54,897 bases of DNA from assembly GCA_012519885.1 (NCBI GenBank), contig JAAYPI010000007.1, forward strand, positions 1 through 54,897, given 5' to 3'. Position 1 is the first letter of the stretch. Each line of letters starts with the position of its first letter. Positions 24,194 to 33,405 of the stretch are shown here, piece after piece. The stretch is from Bacteroidales bacterium. Lineage in GTDB: Bacteria > Bacteroidota > Bacteroidia > Bacteroidales > Paludibacteraceae. The notes below the pieces were generated by a model that ran no database searches, had not been told where the DNA came from, and was given only the letters and a program-made list of their open reading frames with translations. A program made the translations under genes and the position numbers.

Positions 24194-26305
24194 ATGAGAA
24201 AATTATTTTTTTGCTTCTTATTTCTTTTGATTAGTATCTTTTCTTTTTATGCTGAATCATATAATGCTTATTATTTATCAGCTGAAGGATTAAGTAGAGA
24301 ACATTTAAAAACTGCATTGCAACGAAGGGCGAGTAAGCATCAATTTTTGTTATATGATGAGCTTTGGAATTATTTTCAGCAAACAGATGCATTGGATAAC
24401 AATCGTGTGTTAGACCGTTATTCATCTACCGAATATGTTTTTTCCCAATCATCACAAATGGATAGGGAACATGCTTTTCCAAAAAGCTGGTGGGGTGGAG
24501 GCACTTTTTATCCAGTGTATTCAGATTTGCATCACCTCTATCCTAGCGATAGGAGTGCTAATATAGCCAAAAGCAATAATCCATTAGGGAAAGTCTCTAC
24601 TAATCCTTCATTTTCTAATGGGGTAAGTAAAGTTGGACCCTCTGTAATATCGGGATATTCAGGAACCGTTTTTGAGCCTGCAGACGAATACAAAGGCGAT
24701 TTTGCTCGGGCTTATTTTTATGTTGTAACAGCCTATGAGCAGTTGTTTGGCGTATGGGATTCGCCCATGTTAGACAATAATACCTATCCTGTTTTCAAGA
24801 CTTGGGCTATCGATTTGTTGTTAGAGTGGCATACTAATGACCCAGTTTCGCAGCTTGAAATAGATAGGAACGAACAAGTATATCTTGTTCAACAGAATAG
24901 AAATCCATTTATCGATTACCCTCAACTAGTAGATTATATTTGGGGAAATAAACAACAAGATGTATTCTACACTTCTAGTGTAATAACAGAACCCACCATA
25001 GTTTCTCCGTGGCAGGACGATACGATACAATTTCCTGCTATTTTTGAAGATGATGAGATAGAGGAAACGGTCTATATAAGAGGTTTGAATTTATCAGAAG
25101 GCTTATCTCTTTCCATCACAGATGATGCGAATAGTTATTTTTCTTTGGCTGAAACTACTGTTTCTAAAACAAATGCAGAACAACCAAATGCATATCCTAT
25201 TAAGATTAAATTTTCGCCTACCGAGGTTAAAGAGGCTACCGCTATTCTTACTATTTCTGGAGGAGGAGCCACACCTGTCTCTGTCGTTTTATCAGGTACA
25301 TCCTTAAATAGGGCAGTAGCCAAACCAGAAGCACAGCCCATATCAAATGTTGAAAACAATGCGGCTACCTTATCATGGACGGGGGTGTACAAGGCTACCA
25401 ATTATTTTGTTGATGTGTATAAAAATGGCTTGCCAAAAAATACCACTGTGATTTCTGAGGATTTTGAGGGTTTTTATAAAACAAGTTTTGCAAGCAATTC
25501 GCAAGGTGCTCATAGTTCCGATGTGTCTGATAGCCTCGATTATTTTATGAGTACAAAGGAGTGGGCTGGCGATAAAATCTATCATGCGAATAAAACCGCC
25601 AAATTAGGTACTGCTTCTGCAAAAGGATATATAACTACACCCGTGCTGGATTTATCCCACAATAACGGCAATTACACGGTTAAATTCGATGCAAAATTAT
25701 GGGTAGGTGCGTCCGAAAAAACTACTATCCTTATTTTGCACAACAATGTACAGGTGCAAGAAGTTACATTAACCAGTGATTTTCAGCCATTTGAATTTAA
25801 TTTTAGCAACGGCACAAAAGAATCGAAGATTACATTAACAGCAAAAATTGCATCAAACAACCGTTTCTTTTTAGACAATATTCGTATTGAACAATTGCAA
25901 CCCGAACCTATTTTTGTAAAAGAGAATTTCGATGTAGGAGATGTATTGTTTTACGATTTGTATGATTTGGAATACGATACTGAATATTTCTATCGCGTAA
26001 GAGCAAACAAGGAAGGAGATATTTCAGCCAATTCGAATACGGTGTCCTTTACGCTACCTTTTGTAAATTCTGTTTTGGAAACAAATTATGCAAAGTATGA
26101 TTTGTTTGTACAAGATGGGGTAATTTATTTTACAAACTTGGAAAACGAAGCGAAGCTTGATGTTGCTATTTTTTCTCAAATTGGCAAAACCATCTTACAA
26201 GACATCGTTTTGCCTAATCAATCATCATCCTATGTGTTATCGCCAGGATTTTATATTCTGAAAATAGGGAAAGAACATTTTGTTAAAATTATGGTGTCAA
26301 AATAA
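24194..26305 (+). CDS. Multidomain secreted endonuclease I with T9SS tail (paralogue 3)
   Basis: Third and largest paralogue, 703 residues. After the signal peptide (about 1-20) comes an endonuclease I domain (about 20-255) with MDREHAFPKSWWGGG, DLHHLYPSDRSANI, YKGDFARAYFYVVTAY and NRNPFIDYPQLVDYIWG. Next are an Ig-like/DUF1573-type beta domain (about 275-375), a fibronectin III-like and jelly-roll-like region (about 380-620), and a T9SS C-terminal domain ending SPGFYILKIGKEHFVKIMV. The extra domains may bind carbohydrate or matrix. It is 24 bp after paralogue 2 and ends the cluster. The domain names for the middle part are by pattern only. Confidence 0.88.
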   Translation: MRKLFFCFLFLLISIFSFYAESYNAYYLSAEGLSREHLKTALQRRASKHQFLLYDELWNYFQQTDALDNNRVLDRYSSTEYVFSQSSQMDREHAFPKSWWGGGTFYPVYSDLHHLYPSDRSANIAKSNNPLGKVSTNPSFSNGVSKVGPSVISGYSGTVFEPADEYKGDFARAYFYVVTAYEQLFGVWDSPMLDNNTYPVFKTWAIDLLLEWHTNDPVSQLEIDRNEQVYLVQQNRNPFIDYPQLVDYIWGNKQQDVFYTSSVITEPTIVSPWQDDTIQFPAIFEDDEIEETVYIRGLNLSEGLSLSITDDANSYFSLAETTVSKTNAEQPNAYPIKIKFSPTEVKEATAILTISGGGATPVSVVLSGTSLNRAVAKPEAQPISNVENNAATLSWTGVYKATNYFVDVYKNGLPKNTTVISEDFEGFYKTSFASNSQGAHSSDVSDSLDYFMSTKEWAGDKIYHANKTAKLGTASAKGYITTPVLDLSHNNGNYTVKFDAKLWVGASEKTTILILHNNVQVQEVTLTSDFQPFEFNFSNGTKESKITLTAKIASNNRFFLDNIRIEQLQPEPIFVKENFDVGDVLFYDLYDLEYDTEYFYRVRANKEGDISANSNTVSFTLPFVNSVLETNYAKYDLFVQDGVIYFTNLENEAKLDVAIFSQIGKTILQDIVLPNQSSSYVLSPGFYILKIGKEHFVKIMVSK

Positions 26306-26446
26306 CAGCAAATGAATGCCGTTTTTCTGTACAAAGTAGCGATTTAAACTAAATAGTTAATTCTAGAGAAGTTAAAATAAGCTTATCTGTCTTGTAATCA
26401 GGATAATATAGCCATTTTTTGCAATTGTGAAGAAGGATAAAATAGC

Positions 26447-28246
26447 CTAATTTGTACTGTTTTTATAAAAGTCGGCTATTTTTTTAGCTTTCGCTTTACC
26501 TACAATTTTTTCTAGCTCTTCAATTGGCGTTTCTTTTATGCGTTTTACACTTTTGAATGTTTTTAGCAATATCATTTTTGTTTGCTCGCCAATTCCCTCT
26601 ATGCTGTCTAAGCTCGAAACTGTTTGTTTCTTACTGCGTATTTTTCTATGAAAGGTGATTCCAAAACGATGGGCTTCGTCACGCAAATGTTGTATGACTT
26701 TTAATGTTTCGGATTTCTTGTCCAAATAGAGCGGAATGGGGTCGTTGGGGAAAAATATTTCTTCAAGTCTTTTGGCAATTCCAATTACAGCAATTTTTGT
26801 ATCCAAGTCAAGCTTTTTCAATATCTCATATACGCTGCTTAGCTGCCCTTTTCCGCCATCCACTATTATTAATTGGGGTAACGGCTGGTTTTCTTCCAAT
26901 AATCGCGAATATCGCCTGTAAACCACTTCTTGCATGCTCTTAAAGTCGTCAGGTCCTTCCACTGTTTTTATATGGTAGTGTCGGTAATCTTTTTTCGATG
27001 GTTTGGCTGATTTAAATACAACACATGCTGATACGGGATTGGTTCCTTGTGTATTTGAATTGTCAAAGCATTCTATATGCAATGGGAGAGAGTTCAGATG
27101 TAGGTCTTGTTGTAGTTGTTTTACTATTCTTGTTGTTCGTTGTTCTGGGTTTAGCTTTTCTGCTTGTTTTAGTCTGTCAACTTTATATTGAAGTGCATTT
27201 TTTATCGACAATTCGAGCAGTTTCTTTTTATCGCCACGTAAAGGTACGGTGAATTCAGCATTTTTTATTTTTCCATCTGGCACAAATGGGACAATAATTT
27301 CTTTTGTTTTGCTATTAAATCGTTCTCGCATTTCGATAATTGCCAGTCCTAAAATTGTTTCTTTTGTTTCATCAAGTTGCTTTTTGTATGTTACTGTGTA
27401 TGCTTGTACAATACAACCGTTTACAACGTTCATATAATTTACAAAGCTTTCATCGGCATTTTCTTGTATGCTAAATACATCAACGTGTGTAATGCTTGGA
27501 TTTACCACTGTCCATTTTGATTGGTAGTTTTCAAGAATTTGTAACTTTTGTTTCAGTATGTGTGCTTCTTCAAACCGTAATTCATTTGCTAGTACGTTAA
27601 TTTCTTTCAGTATGGAGGAGCATACTTCTTTTATATTGCCTTTTATTATTGAGCGTACCTCATTAACTTGTTGCAGGTAGTCATTTTCTGTCTGTTTGTT
27701 AACACAGGGACCTTTGCAATTTTTTATATGGTACTCTAAACAGACTTTAAACTTACGAGCGTGTATTGATTCTTTGGTTAGGTGTAAATGGCATGTACGA
27801 ATAGTGTATTGGTATTTGCAAATATCTAACAGTGTTTTCAAGGTATTCATGTGGGTAAACGGTCCATAGTATTCAGAGCCGTCTTTTATCACATTGCGTG
27901 TTTTGAAAATACGTGGAAATGGTTCGTTTTTGATACAAATGTAAGGGAAAGACTTATCATCTTTTAGCAAGATGTTGTAGCGTGGTTGGTGTTGTTTGAT
28001 TAAATTGTTTTCGAGCAATAAGGCTTCTTCTTCACTGTCAACAACCGTGTAAACTATATTGGATATATTTTTTAGAAGAACGGCTGTTTTTTTTGAGGTA
28101 AGCGATTTGGAAAAATACGAAGAGACACGTTTTCGCAAGTTTTTTGCCTTACCTACGTATATTATTTCTTCTTTTTGATTCAAGTATTGATACACTCCCG
28201 AAAGTTCCGGAAGTGTATCAACAATATGTTTGAGATTTTCGTACAT
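26447..28246 (-). CDS. uvrC: UvrC, excinuclease ABC subunit C
   Basis: Makes the two incisions around DNA lesions in nucleotide excision repair, together with UvrA and UvrB. The 599 residues show the N-terminal GIY-YIG nuclease (SGVYQYLNQKEEIIYVGKAK, about 17-95), a cysteine-containing middle part, a UVR segment (about 205-240), the RNase H-like second nuclease (IECFDNSNTQG and VDGGKGQLS) and C-terminal helix-hairpin-helix repeats (LDSIEGIGEQTKMILL). The length is standard. It lies 2 bp after apt on the same strand and is probably co-transcribed with it. Confidence 0.96.
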   Translation of the reverse strand: MYENLKHIVDTLPELSGVYQYLNQKEEIIYVGKAKNLRKRVSSYFSKSLTSKKTAVLLKNISNIVYTVVDSEEEALLLENNLIKQHQPRYNILLKDDKSFPYICIKNEPFPRIFKTRNVIKDGSEYYGPFTHMNTLKTLLDICKYQYTIRTCHLHLTKESIHARKFKVCLEYHIKNCKGPCVNKQTENDYLQQVNEVRSIIKGNIKEVCSSILKEINVLANELRFEEAHILKQKLQILENYQSKWTVVNPSITHVDVFSIQENADESFVNYMNVVNGCIVQAYTVTYKKQLDETKETILGLAIIEMRERFNSKTKEIIVPFVPDGKIKNAEFTVPLRGDKKKLLELSIKNALQYKVDRLKQAEKLNPEQRTTRIVKQLQQDLHLNSLPLHIECFDNSNTQGTNPVSACVVFKSAKPSKKDYRHYHIKTVEGPDDFKSMQEVVYRRYSRLLEENQPLPQLIIVDGGKGQLSSVYEILKKLDLDTKIAVIGIAKRLEEIFFPNDPIPLYLDKKSETLKVIQHLRDEAHRFGITFHRKIRSKKQTVSSLDSIEGIGEQTKMILLKTFKSVKRIKETPIEELEKIVGKAKAKKIADFYKNSTN

Positions 28247-28248
28247 AG

Positions 28249-28773
28249 TTAGAAATGGAGCAGAGAATCTATTTCTATGTCTTCGTCAAATCCCTTACGA
28301 CCGTCAAGAAAATCCAATTCAACTAAAAAATTGACGTATATTTTTTTTACATTAAATTTCTTAGCTAATTTGCATGCGGCAATCATTGTGCCACCAGTAG
28401 CTAGCAAGTCATCGTGAATCAAGATAATATCGTCTGTAGTAAGAGAATCTTTATGGAGTTCTATGGTGTCGATGCCGTATTCTTTAGAGTAGCTTATTTC
28501 TACTGTTTCTGCTGGTAGTTTGCCTTTTTTACGCATAGGAACAAAGCCGATATTGAGCCTATTTCCTAATATCGGAGCCACTACGAAGCCACGAGATTCT
28601 ATACCAACGATTTTGGTGATTCCTTTATCTTTGTATCTTTTGTATAGCTCATTTTCAAACCATTTCATGCAGGATGGTTCTTTAAATGCTGTAGTTAGGT
28701 CTTTAAATAATATTCCCTTACTTGGAAAATCTGGAATGTCTCTAATTGCTTTTTTTACTTGTTCTTCGGTCAT
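28249..28773 (-). CDS. apt: Adenine phosphoribosyltransferase
   Basis: Salvages adenine to AMP using PRPP. The 174 residues show the Apt motifs FPSKGILFKDLT near residue 16, GIESRGFVVAPILGNRLN, MRKKGKLPAETV and the PRPP-binding loop ILIHDDLLATGGTM near 117-130. It is co-directional with uvrC (2-bp gap). The gap to mnmG upstream (28774-28854) carries two parS sites rather than an obvious promoter. Confidence 0.96.
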   Translation of the reverse strand: MTEEQVKKAIRDIPDFPSKGILFKDLTTAFKEPSCMKWFENELYKRYKDKGITKIVGIESRGFVVAPILGNRLNIGFVPMRKKGKLPAETVEISYSKEYGIDTIELHKDSLTTDDIILIHDDLLATGGTMIAACKLAKKFNVKKIYVNFLVELDFLDGRKGFDEDIEIDSLLHF

Positions 28774-28797
28774 ATGCTTTTGTTTTTTTTTGTTGTA

Positions 28798-28813
28798 TGT
28801 TTCACGTGGAACA
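28798..28813. promoter_or_regulatory. parS centromere site 1 (one mismatch)
   Basis: TGTTTCACGTGGAACA differs by one base from the ParB-binding consensus TGTTTCACGTGAAACA. It lies 38 bp (centre to centre) from a perfect second site in the apt-mnmG gap. Confidence 0.85.
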
Positions 28814-28835
28814 TTGTGTTCTTTTATGGTAAATT

Positions 28836-28851
28836 TGTTTCACGTGAAACA
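28836..28851. promoter_or_regulatory. parS centromere site 2 (perfect)
   Basis: TGTTTCACGTGAAACA is a perfect match to the bacterial parS consensus. The palindrome extends to 26 bp (28831-28856) and runs into the stop codon of mnmG. It is expected to load the ParB partition protein; parS sites generally cluster near oriC. Confidence 0.92.
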
Positions 28852-28854
28852 AAT

Positions 28855-30729
28855 TTATCGTCCTAATAACACTAATAAAATATTGATATCGCTAGGAGAT
28901 ACTCCTGGTATTCTGCTAGCTTGGGCTATCGTTTCTGGGTTGATTCTTTTTAGTTTTTGTTTTGCTTCTGTCGATAAAGAGCTGATGTCGTCGTAGTTGA
29001 ATTTGTCTCTAATCTTTATGTTTTCTAATCGTTGTAGCTTATCAGCAATTAAACGCTCTCTTGCAATATATCCTTCGTATTTGGCAGATATTTCTATTTG
29101 CTCAATAATTTCTTGTTTTCTATTTGTTATTTTTTCTGCTTGTTCTTGTAGGCTTGGTAATGCTTCAATTAATGCTTGTAGGCTAATACCTGGTCGCAAG
29201 AGAATATCCATTAGTTTTGTTGTTTGTTTTAATTGGGTGGAGCCAACTGAGAGTAGCAGTGAATCAATTTCGCTGCTTTTAACAGAGTAGTTTTTAATAA
29301 ATTCTGTTATTTCGTTACACCAGGTTTGTTTTTGTTTAAACAATTCAAATCGTTCTTTTGTGGCTAAACCTATGGTATATGATTTTTCAGTTAAACGATT
29401 GTCTGCATCGTCTTGTCGTAGCAAGATACGGTATTCAGCACGCGATGTAAACATGCGATAAGGTTCGTCAACTCCTTTGGTTACCAAATCATCTATTAAA
29501 ACACCAATATATGCTTCGTCTCTATGTAAGATAAACTTTTCTCCACCAACACAATTCATATGTGCATTAATCCCTGCAATTAACCCCTGTCCAGCAGCTT
29601 CTTCGTACCCTGTTGTGCCATTTATTTGACCCGCAAAAAACAGGTTTTTTACCAGTTTTGTTTCTAAGGTATGTCTTAATTGGGTAGGGTCGAAAAAATC
29701 GTATTCTATTGCATATCCAGGTCTGAAAATATGTACATTGCGAAAAGCTGGTATTTCTTTGAGAGCATTTAATTGAATGTCGATAGGCAAGGATGATGAA
29801 AATCCATTCAAATAATATTCCGTAGTACTTTCACCTTCAGGTTCTAAAAAGAGTTGGTGTTCTGTTTTGTCAGAAAAGGTTACAATTTTAGTTTCAATAC
29901 TAGGGCAATAACGCGGACCTATACTTTGTATTTGTCCATTATATAGAGGGGAATCTTTTAGTCCTTTCTCTAATACTTGGTGTACTTTTTCGTTGGTATA
30001 AAGAGTGTAACAAGGCAATTGTTTTAAGCTATGTGCAGGCGTATCTAGATAGGAAAATTTGTGGTAATCTGTTTCGCCAGGCTGAATAGTTGTTTGGCTA
30101 AAATCAACGCTTCGTGCGTCTATCCGTACTGGTGTACCCGTTTTCATCCTTCCTTGTGAAAAACCCATTGCTACCAATTGTTCTGTTATACCATAGCTTG
30201 CTGGTTCTGAAACTCTTCCTCCGTTTAGTTGTACTTTGCCAATATGTAAAAGCCCATTTAAAAATGTACCATTTGTTAGAACAACAGCTTTGCACGAAAA
30301 AGTAACTCCCATAGCTGTTTTTACTCCAGCTATTGCACCATTTTCTATTACTAACGACACCGCAGAATCTTGCCATACATACAAATTGGCAGTATTCTCG
30401 ATAACCGATCGCCATGTTTCTATAAATTTAGCTCTGTCGCATTGCGAACGAGGGCTCCACATAGCAGGTCCTTTGGAGCGATTAAGCATCCTAAATTGGA
30501 TGGATGTTTTGTCTGTAACAATGCCTGTAAAGCCTCCAAGTGCATCTATTTCCCTCACTATCTGTCCTTTAGCTATTCCTCCGATGGCGGGATTGCAACT
30601 CATTTGTGCAATTTTGTTCATATCCATTGTTATGAGCAAGGTCTGCGAACCAAGGTTTGCAGCCGCACATGCAGCTTCACATCCTGCATGACCAGCACCA
30701 ATCACTATTATATCATACGTAAATTTCAT
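28855..30729 (-). CDS. mnmG: MnmG/GidA, tRNA uridine-5-carboxymethylaminomethyl modification enzyme
   Basis: FAD-dependent subunit of the MnmEG complex, which modifies the wobble uridine of several tRNAs. The 624 residues start with the dinucleotide-binding motif VIGAGHAGCEAACAAANLGS (about 10-29). SCNPAIGGIAKGQIVREIDALGG and the GPRYCPSIETKI motif follow. The C-terminal helical MnmE/tRNA-binding domain ends with INPETIAQASRIPGVSPSDI. Length is standard. It overlaps ybeY by 4 bp. mnmG (gidA) is classically found close to the replication origin, which fits the parS sites at its 3' end. Confidence 0.97.
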   Translation of the reverse strand: MKFTYDIIVIGAGHAGCEAACAAANLGSQTLLITMDMNKIAQMSCNPAIGGIAKGQIVREIDALGGFTGIVTDKTSIQFRMLNRSKGPAMWSPRSQCDRAKFIETWRSVIENTANLYVWQDSAVSLVIENGAIAGVKTAMGVTFSCKAVVLTNGTFLNGLLHIGKVQLNGGRVSEPASYGITEQLVAMGFSQGRMKTGTPVRIDARSVDFSQTTIQPGETDYHKFSYLDTPAHSLKQLPCYTLYTNEKVHQVLEKGLKDSPLYNGQIQSIGPRYCPSIETKIVTFSDKTEHQLFLEPEGESTTEYYLNGFSSSLPIDIQLNALKEIPAFRNVHIFRPGYAIEYDFFDPTQLRHTLETKLVKNLFFAGQINGTTGYEEAAGQGLIAGINAHMNCVGGEKFILHRDEAYIGVLIDDLVTKGVDEPYRMFTSRAEYRILLRQDDADNRLTEKSYTIGLATKERFELFKQKQTWCNEITEFIKNYSVKSSEIDSLLLSVGSTQLKQTTKLMDILLRPGISLQALIEALPSLQEQAEKITNRKQEIIEQIEISAKYEGYIARERLIADKLQRLENIKIRDKFNYDDISSLSTEAKQKLKRINPETIAQASRIPGVSPSDINILLVLLGR

Positions 30730-31157
30730 CGTAGTATCGTTTCTTTCAATAAGGCTAAGGCTTTATCTTCAGCCTTTCGCATGTTTTGTTCTTCTTGTTG
30801 TGTCTTATCTTTTATGCCACACAAATGCAAAATGCCATGTATTAAAATGCGTGCCATTTCATCGCTAAATGTGTTGGTGTAAATGTGTGCATTGCTGCTT
30901 ACTGTATCTACACTGATAAATATATCTCCTGCTATTTTTTGTTCTTCAGTGTAATCAAAGGTTATGATATCTGTATAGTAATCATGTTGTAGGTACTCGT
31001 TATTGATAGCAAGAATTTTGTTGTCTGAACAAAAAATATAGCTGATTTCACCAATAGATTTTCCATATCCAGAGGCTACATTCTTTATCCATTCAGCTAT
31101 CATTCTTTTTTTTAAACGAAGCGTTTTAGTATCATCAAATATAAAATGTACTGCCAT
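30726..31157 (-). CDS. ybeY: YbeY, rRNA maturation endoribonuclease
   Basis: Zinc-dependent endoribonuclease acting in 16S rRNA processing and ribosome quality control. The 143 residues carry the family core MARILIHGILHLCGIKDK near residue 105, with the first two zinc-ligand histidines (HGILH). The third ligand position has Asp-Lys (GIKDK) instead of the usual Asp-His; I recall this variation in other Bacteroidota. It overlaps mnmG by 4 bp and follows the SpmAB gene by 8 bp, so the three form an operon. Confidence 0.9.
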   Translation of the reverse strand: MAVHFIFDDTKTLRLKKRMIAEWIKNVASGYGKSIGEISYIFCSDNKILAINNEYLQHDYYTDIITFDYTEEQKIAGDIFISVDTVSSNAHIYTNTFSDEMARILIHGILHLCGIKDKTQQEEQNMRKAEDKALALLKETILR

Positions 31158-31165
31158 AGTGATAA

Positions 31166-32401
31166 TTAGGTATGAAAGAATAAATATGCAATAAAAATAG
31201 CAGCAATTAATCCAGCTAAATCAGCAATTAATCCGCATGTTACAGAATGACGAACTTTTCGTATACCTACTGACCCAAAATACACTGCAATTATATAAAA
31301 CGTAGTATCCGTTGCCCCTTGAAACGTACATGCCAAACGACCAACGAATGAATCTACACCATGCTGGTTCATTGCATCTATCATTAGCCCACGAGCTCCT
31401 GCTCCACTCAAGGGTTTCATAAAGGCAACAGGTAAAGCTTCTACAAAATTTGCATTTAATCCGATTGATGTAAACAGCCAAGCAATGCCCGACATTAAAC
31501 TGTCCATAGCTCCTGAAGCCCTAAACACGCCTATACCTACCAAGATAGCTACTAAAAACGGAATAATTTTAACGGCAATTGAAAACCCATCTTTAGCTCC
31601 TTCAATAAAGGAATCGTACACATTTATTTTTTTGCGTATTGCCAATAAAATAAATCCAATAATAATGCTAAACAAAATAATGTTTGCGGCTACAGAAGAT
31701 ACCATGTTTAGTTTCTCGGAACTCAATACAGTAAAACCCCAAATCACTCCTGTTAGCAAAAGTGTGATACTTCCTAAATAAAGTAAAATTGTTTTGGTAA
31801 ATAGGTTTATTTTTTGAGCAATGGATACGGCTATAATACCCGCCAATGTGCTCACAAAAGTAGAGAGAAGTATGGGTATAAAAATATCCGACGGATCTGC
31901 TGCTCCCATTTGTGCTCGGTATACCATAATAGAAATGGGAATAATCGTTAATCCAGATGTGTTCAAAACCAAAAACATAATCATCGGATTGGATGCGGTA
32001 TCCTTCGTTTTATTTAACTCTTGCAATTCGTTCATTGCTTTTAAACCAAGTGGGGTAGCGGCATTGTCTAGCCCCAACATGTTGGCAGCAATATTCATTA
32101 CCATAGAGCCATGCACAGGGTGATTTTTCGGAATTTCTGGAAATAGCTTGTTAAATAGCGGACTAATGCCTTTGGATAATAGCTTGATAGCACCACCGTT
32201 TTCGCCTATTTTCATCACTCCCAACCAAAGGGTCATTACTCCGGTTAGTCCAAGTGATAATTCAAAACCCATTTTGGCATATTCAAACGTCGAATTCATA
32301 ATGTTTGGAAAGATTGTCATATCTCCGAACACTAGTAATTTGAACAATGCCACTACAAATGCAATTAGAAAAAATCCTATCCAAATGTAATTCAATACCA
32401 T
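31166..32401 (-). CDS. SpmA-SpmB fusion, nucleoside-recognition/Gate domain membrane protein
   Basis: A 411-residue integral membrane protein with two Gate (nucleoside-recognition) domains. The N-terminal half (about 1-215) matches spore maturation protein A, with GLTGVMTLWLGVMKIGE and MNIAANMLGLDNAATPLG; the C-terminal half (about 240-411) matches SpmB, with PLSGAGARGLMIDAM and TFYIIAVYFGSVG. In Bacillus the two are separate proteins needed for spore dehydration. In non-sporulating Bacteroidota they are commonly fused, and the substrate is unknown. It is the first gene of the spmAB-ybeY-mnmG operon. A -7 box lies 21 bp upstream. Confidence 0.88.
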   Translation of the reverse strand: MVLNYIWIGFFLIAFVVALFKLLVFGDMTIFPNIMNSTFEYAKMGFELSLGLTGVMTLWLGVMKIGENGGAIKLLSKGISPLFNKLFPEIPKNHPVHGSMVMNIAANMLGLDNAATPLGLKAMNELQELNKTKDTASNPMIMFLVLNTSGLTIIPISIMVYRAQMGAADPSDIFIPILLSTFVSTLAGIIAVSIAQKINLFTKTILLYLGSITLLLTGVIWGFTVLSSEKLNMVSSVAANIILFSIIIGFILLAIRKKINVYDSFIEGAKDGFSIAVKIIPFLVAILVGIGVFRASGAMDSLMSGIAWLFTSIGLNANFVEALPVAFMKPLSGAGARGLMIDAMNQHGVDSFVGRLACTFQGATDTTFYIIAVYFGSVGIRKVRHSVTCGLIADLAGLIAAIFIAYLFFHT

Positions 32402-32421
32402 ATTAAGAATTATTTAACCCA

Positions 32422-32429
32422 CAAAGTTA
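32422..32429 (-). promoter_or_regulatory. -7 box for the spmAB-ybeY-mnmG operon
   Basis: Minus-strand TAACTTTG matches TAnnTTTG, 21 bp before the start codon. The -33 box is not evident. The remaining 32430-32580 bases are AT-rich with nothing else recognised. Confidence 0.5.
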
Positions 32430-32595
32430 CAAAAATATCGCATGCTTTCGTGTTTTTTAGCAATTTTTTCAAATCTTCTCCTTTCCTGCTTTTTTATATG
32501 TAAAATTTAACTGAATAGTATTTCTCTTTTTGCCGATAAACATAAAACTTCCATGTTTTTAATTAATTTTAAATCATAAGTTGACAAAAAATCAA

Positions 32596-32603
32596 TACCT
32601 TTG
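32596..32603 (+). promoter_or_regulatory. -7 box for the djlA-like gene
   Basis: TACCTTTG matches TAnnTTTG, 25 bp before the ATG at 32629. No TTTG is seen at the usual -33 distance. Confidence 0.5.
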
Positions 32604-32628
32604 TAAATTAACAAAAATAGAGCGATAA

Positions 32629-33378
32629 ATGGGATTTTTGGGTAGTTTTTTAGGTGGAGCATTGGGGTTTACGGTTGGTGGACCTATCGGTGCCATTATT
32701 GGTGTATTTCTTGGCTCGGCTATTAGTTCTAATTATGGTGAAAAAAAGAAAAAAAACACCTCTCAAAATGATTTTAAATTATCTCTTCTTATTTTGATAG
32801 CCACTGTATTGAAGGCTGACGGAAAGGTAACAAAATCAGAATTACAAGAAACAAAAGCTTTTTTAAGAGCAAATTTTGGTGAAGAAGAAGCACTAGAAGC
32901 TCTGCAAATGTTGAAAAATATTTTAGAACAAGATTATGATTATAAATCAATTTGTTTGCAAATAAATCAAGGGTTAAATTATTCATCCAAATTGCAATTG
33001 CTTCAAATTTTATTTAAAATATCTTCTGCTGATACAATTGAATCGTCCGAATTACGCCTTTTACAAACAATGGCTACACTAATGGGTATTTCAATGGGCG
33101 ATTTTCAATCTATTCAAGCGATATACTCTCAGCATCAACATTTCCATGGACAAGTAAAAGACACACGAAAAGAGCTTGATTTAGCGTATCAAATCTTAGA
33201 AATAGATAAAAATGCTTCGGACGAAGAAATAAAAAAAGCCTATCGTCGCATGGCTATTAAGTATCATCCCGATAAGGTAAGTACTTTGGGCGATGAGTTT
33301 AAAGAAATTGCAACCGAAAAGTTTAAAGCCGTAAAAAATGCTTACGAACTGATAAAAAAAGAAAAAGGTTTTGCTTGA
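32629..33378 (+). CDS. DjlA-like TerB/J-domain membrane co-chaperone
   Basis: The 249 residues contain a Gly-rich hydrophobic N-terminus (about 1-32; [17 protein letters not shown]), probably a single membrane anchor. A helical TerB-like domain follows (about 47-155), then a C-terminal J domain (about 183-249) with the essential HPD motif (KYHPDK). This is the architecture of DjlA, a DnaK co-chaperone at the inner membrane. It is 27 bp before rnr. The precise client or signalling role is unknown. Confidence 0.87.
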   Translation: MGFLGSFLGGALGFTVGGPIGAIIGVFLGSAISSNYGEKKKKNTSQNDFKLSLLILIATVLKADGKVTKSELQETKAFLRANFGEEEALEALQMLKNILEQDYDYKSICLQINQGLNYSSKLQLLQILFKISSADTIESSELRLLQTMATLMGISMGDFQSIQAIYSQHQHFHGQVKDTRKELDLAYQILEIDKNASDEEIKKAYRRMAIKYHPDKVSTLGDEFKEIATEKFKAVKNAYELIKKEKGFA

Positions 33379-33405
33379 TAAAGGCAAACGATAATAACAA
33401 TACGT

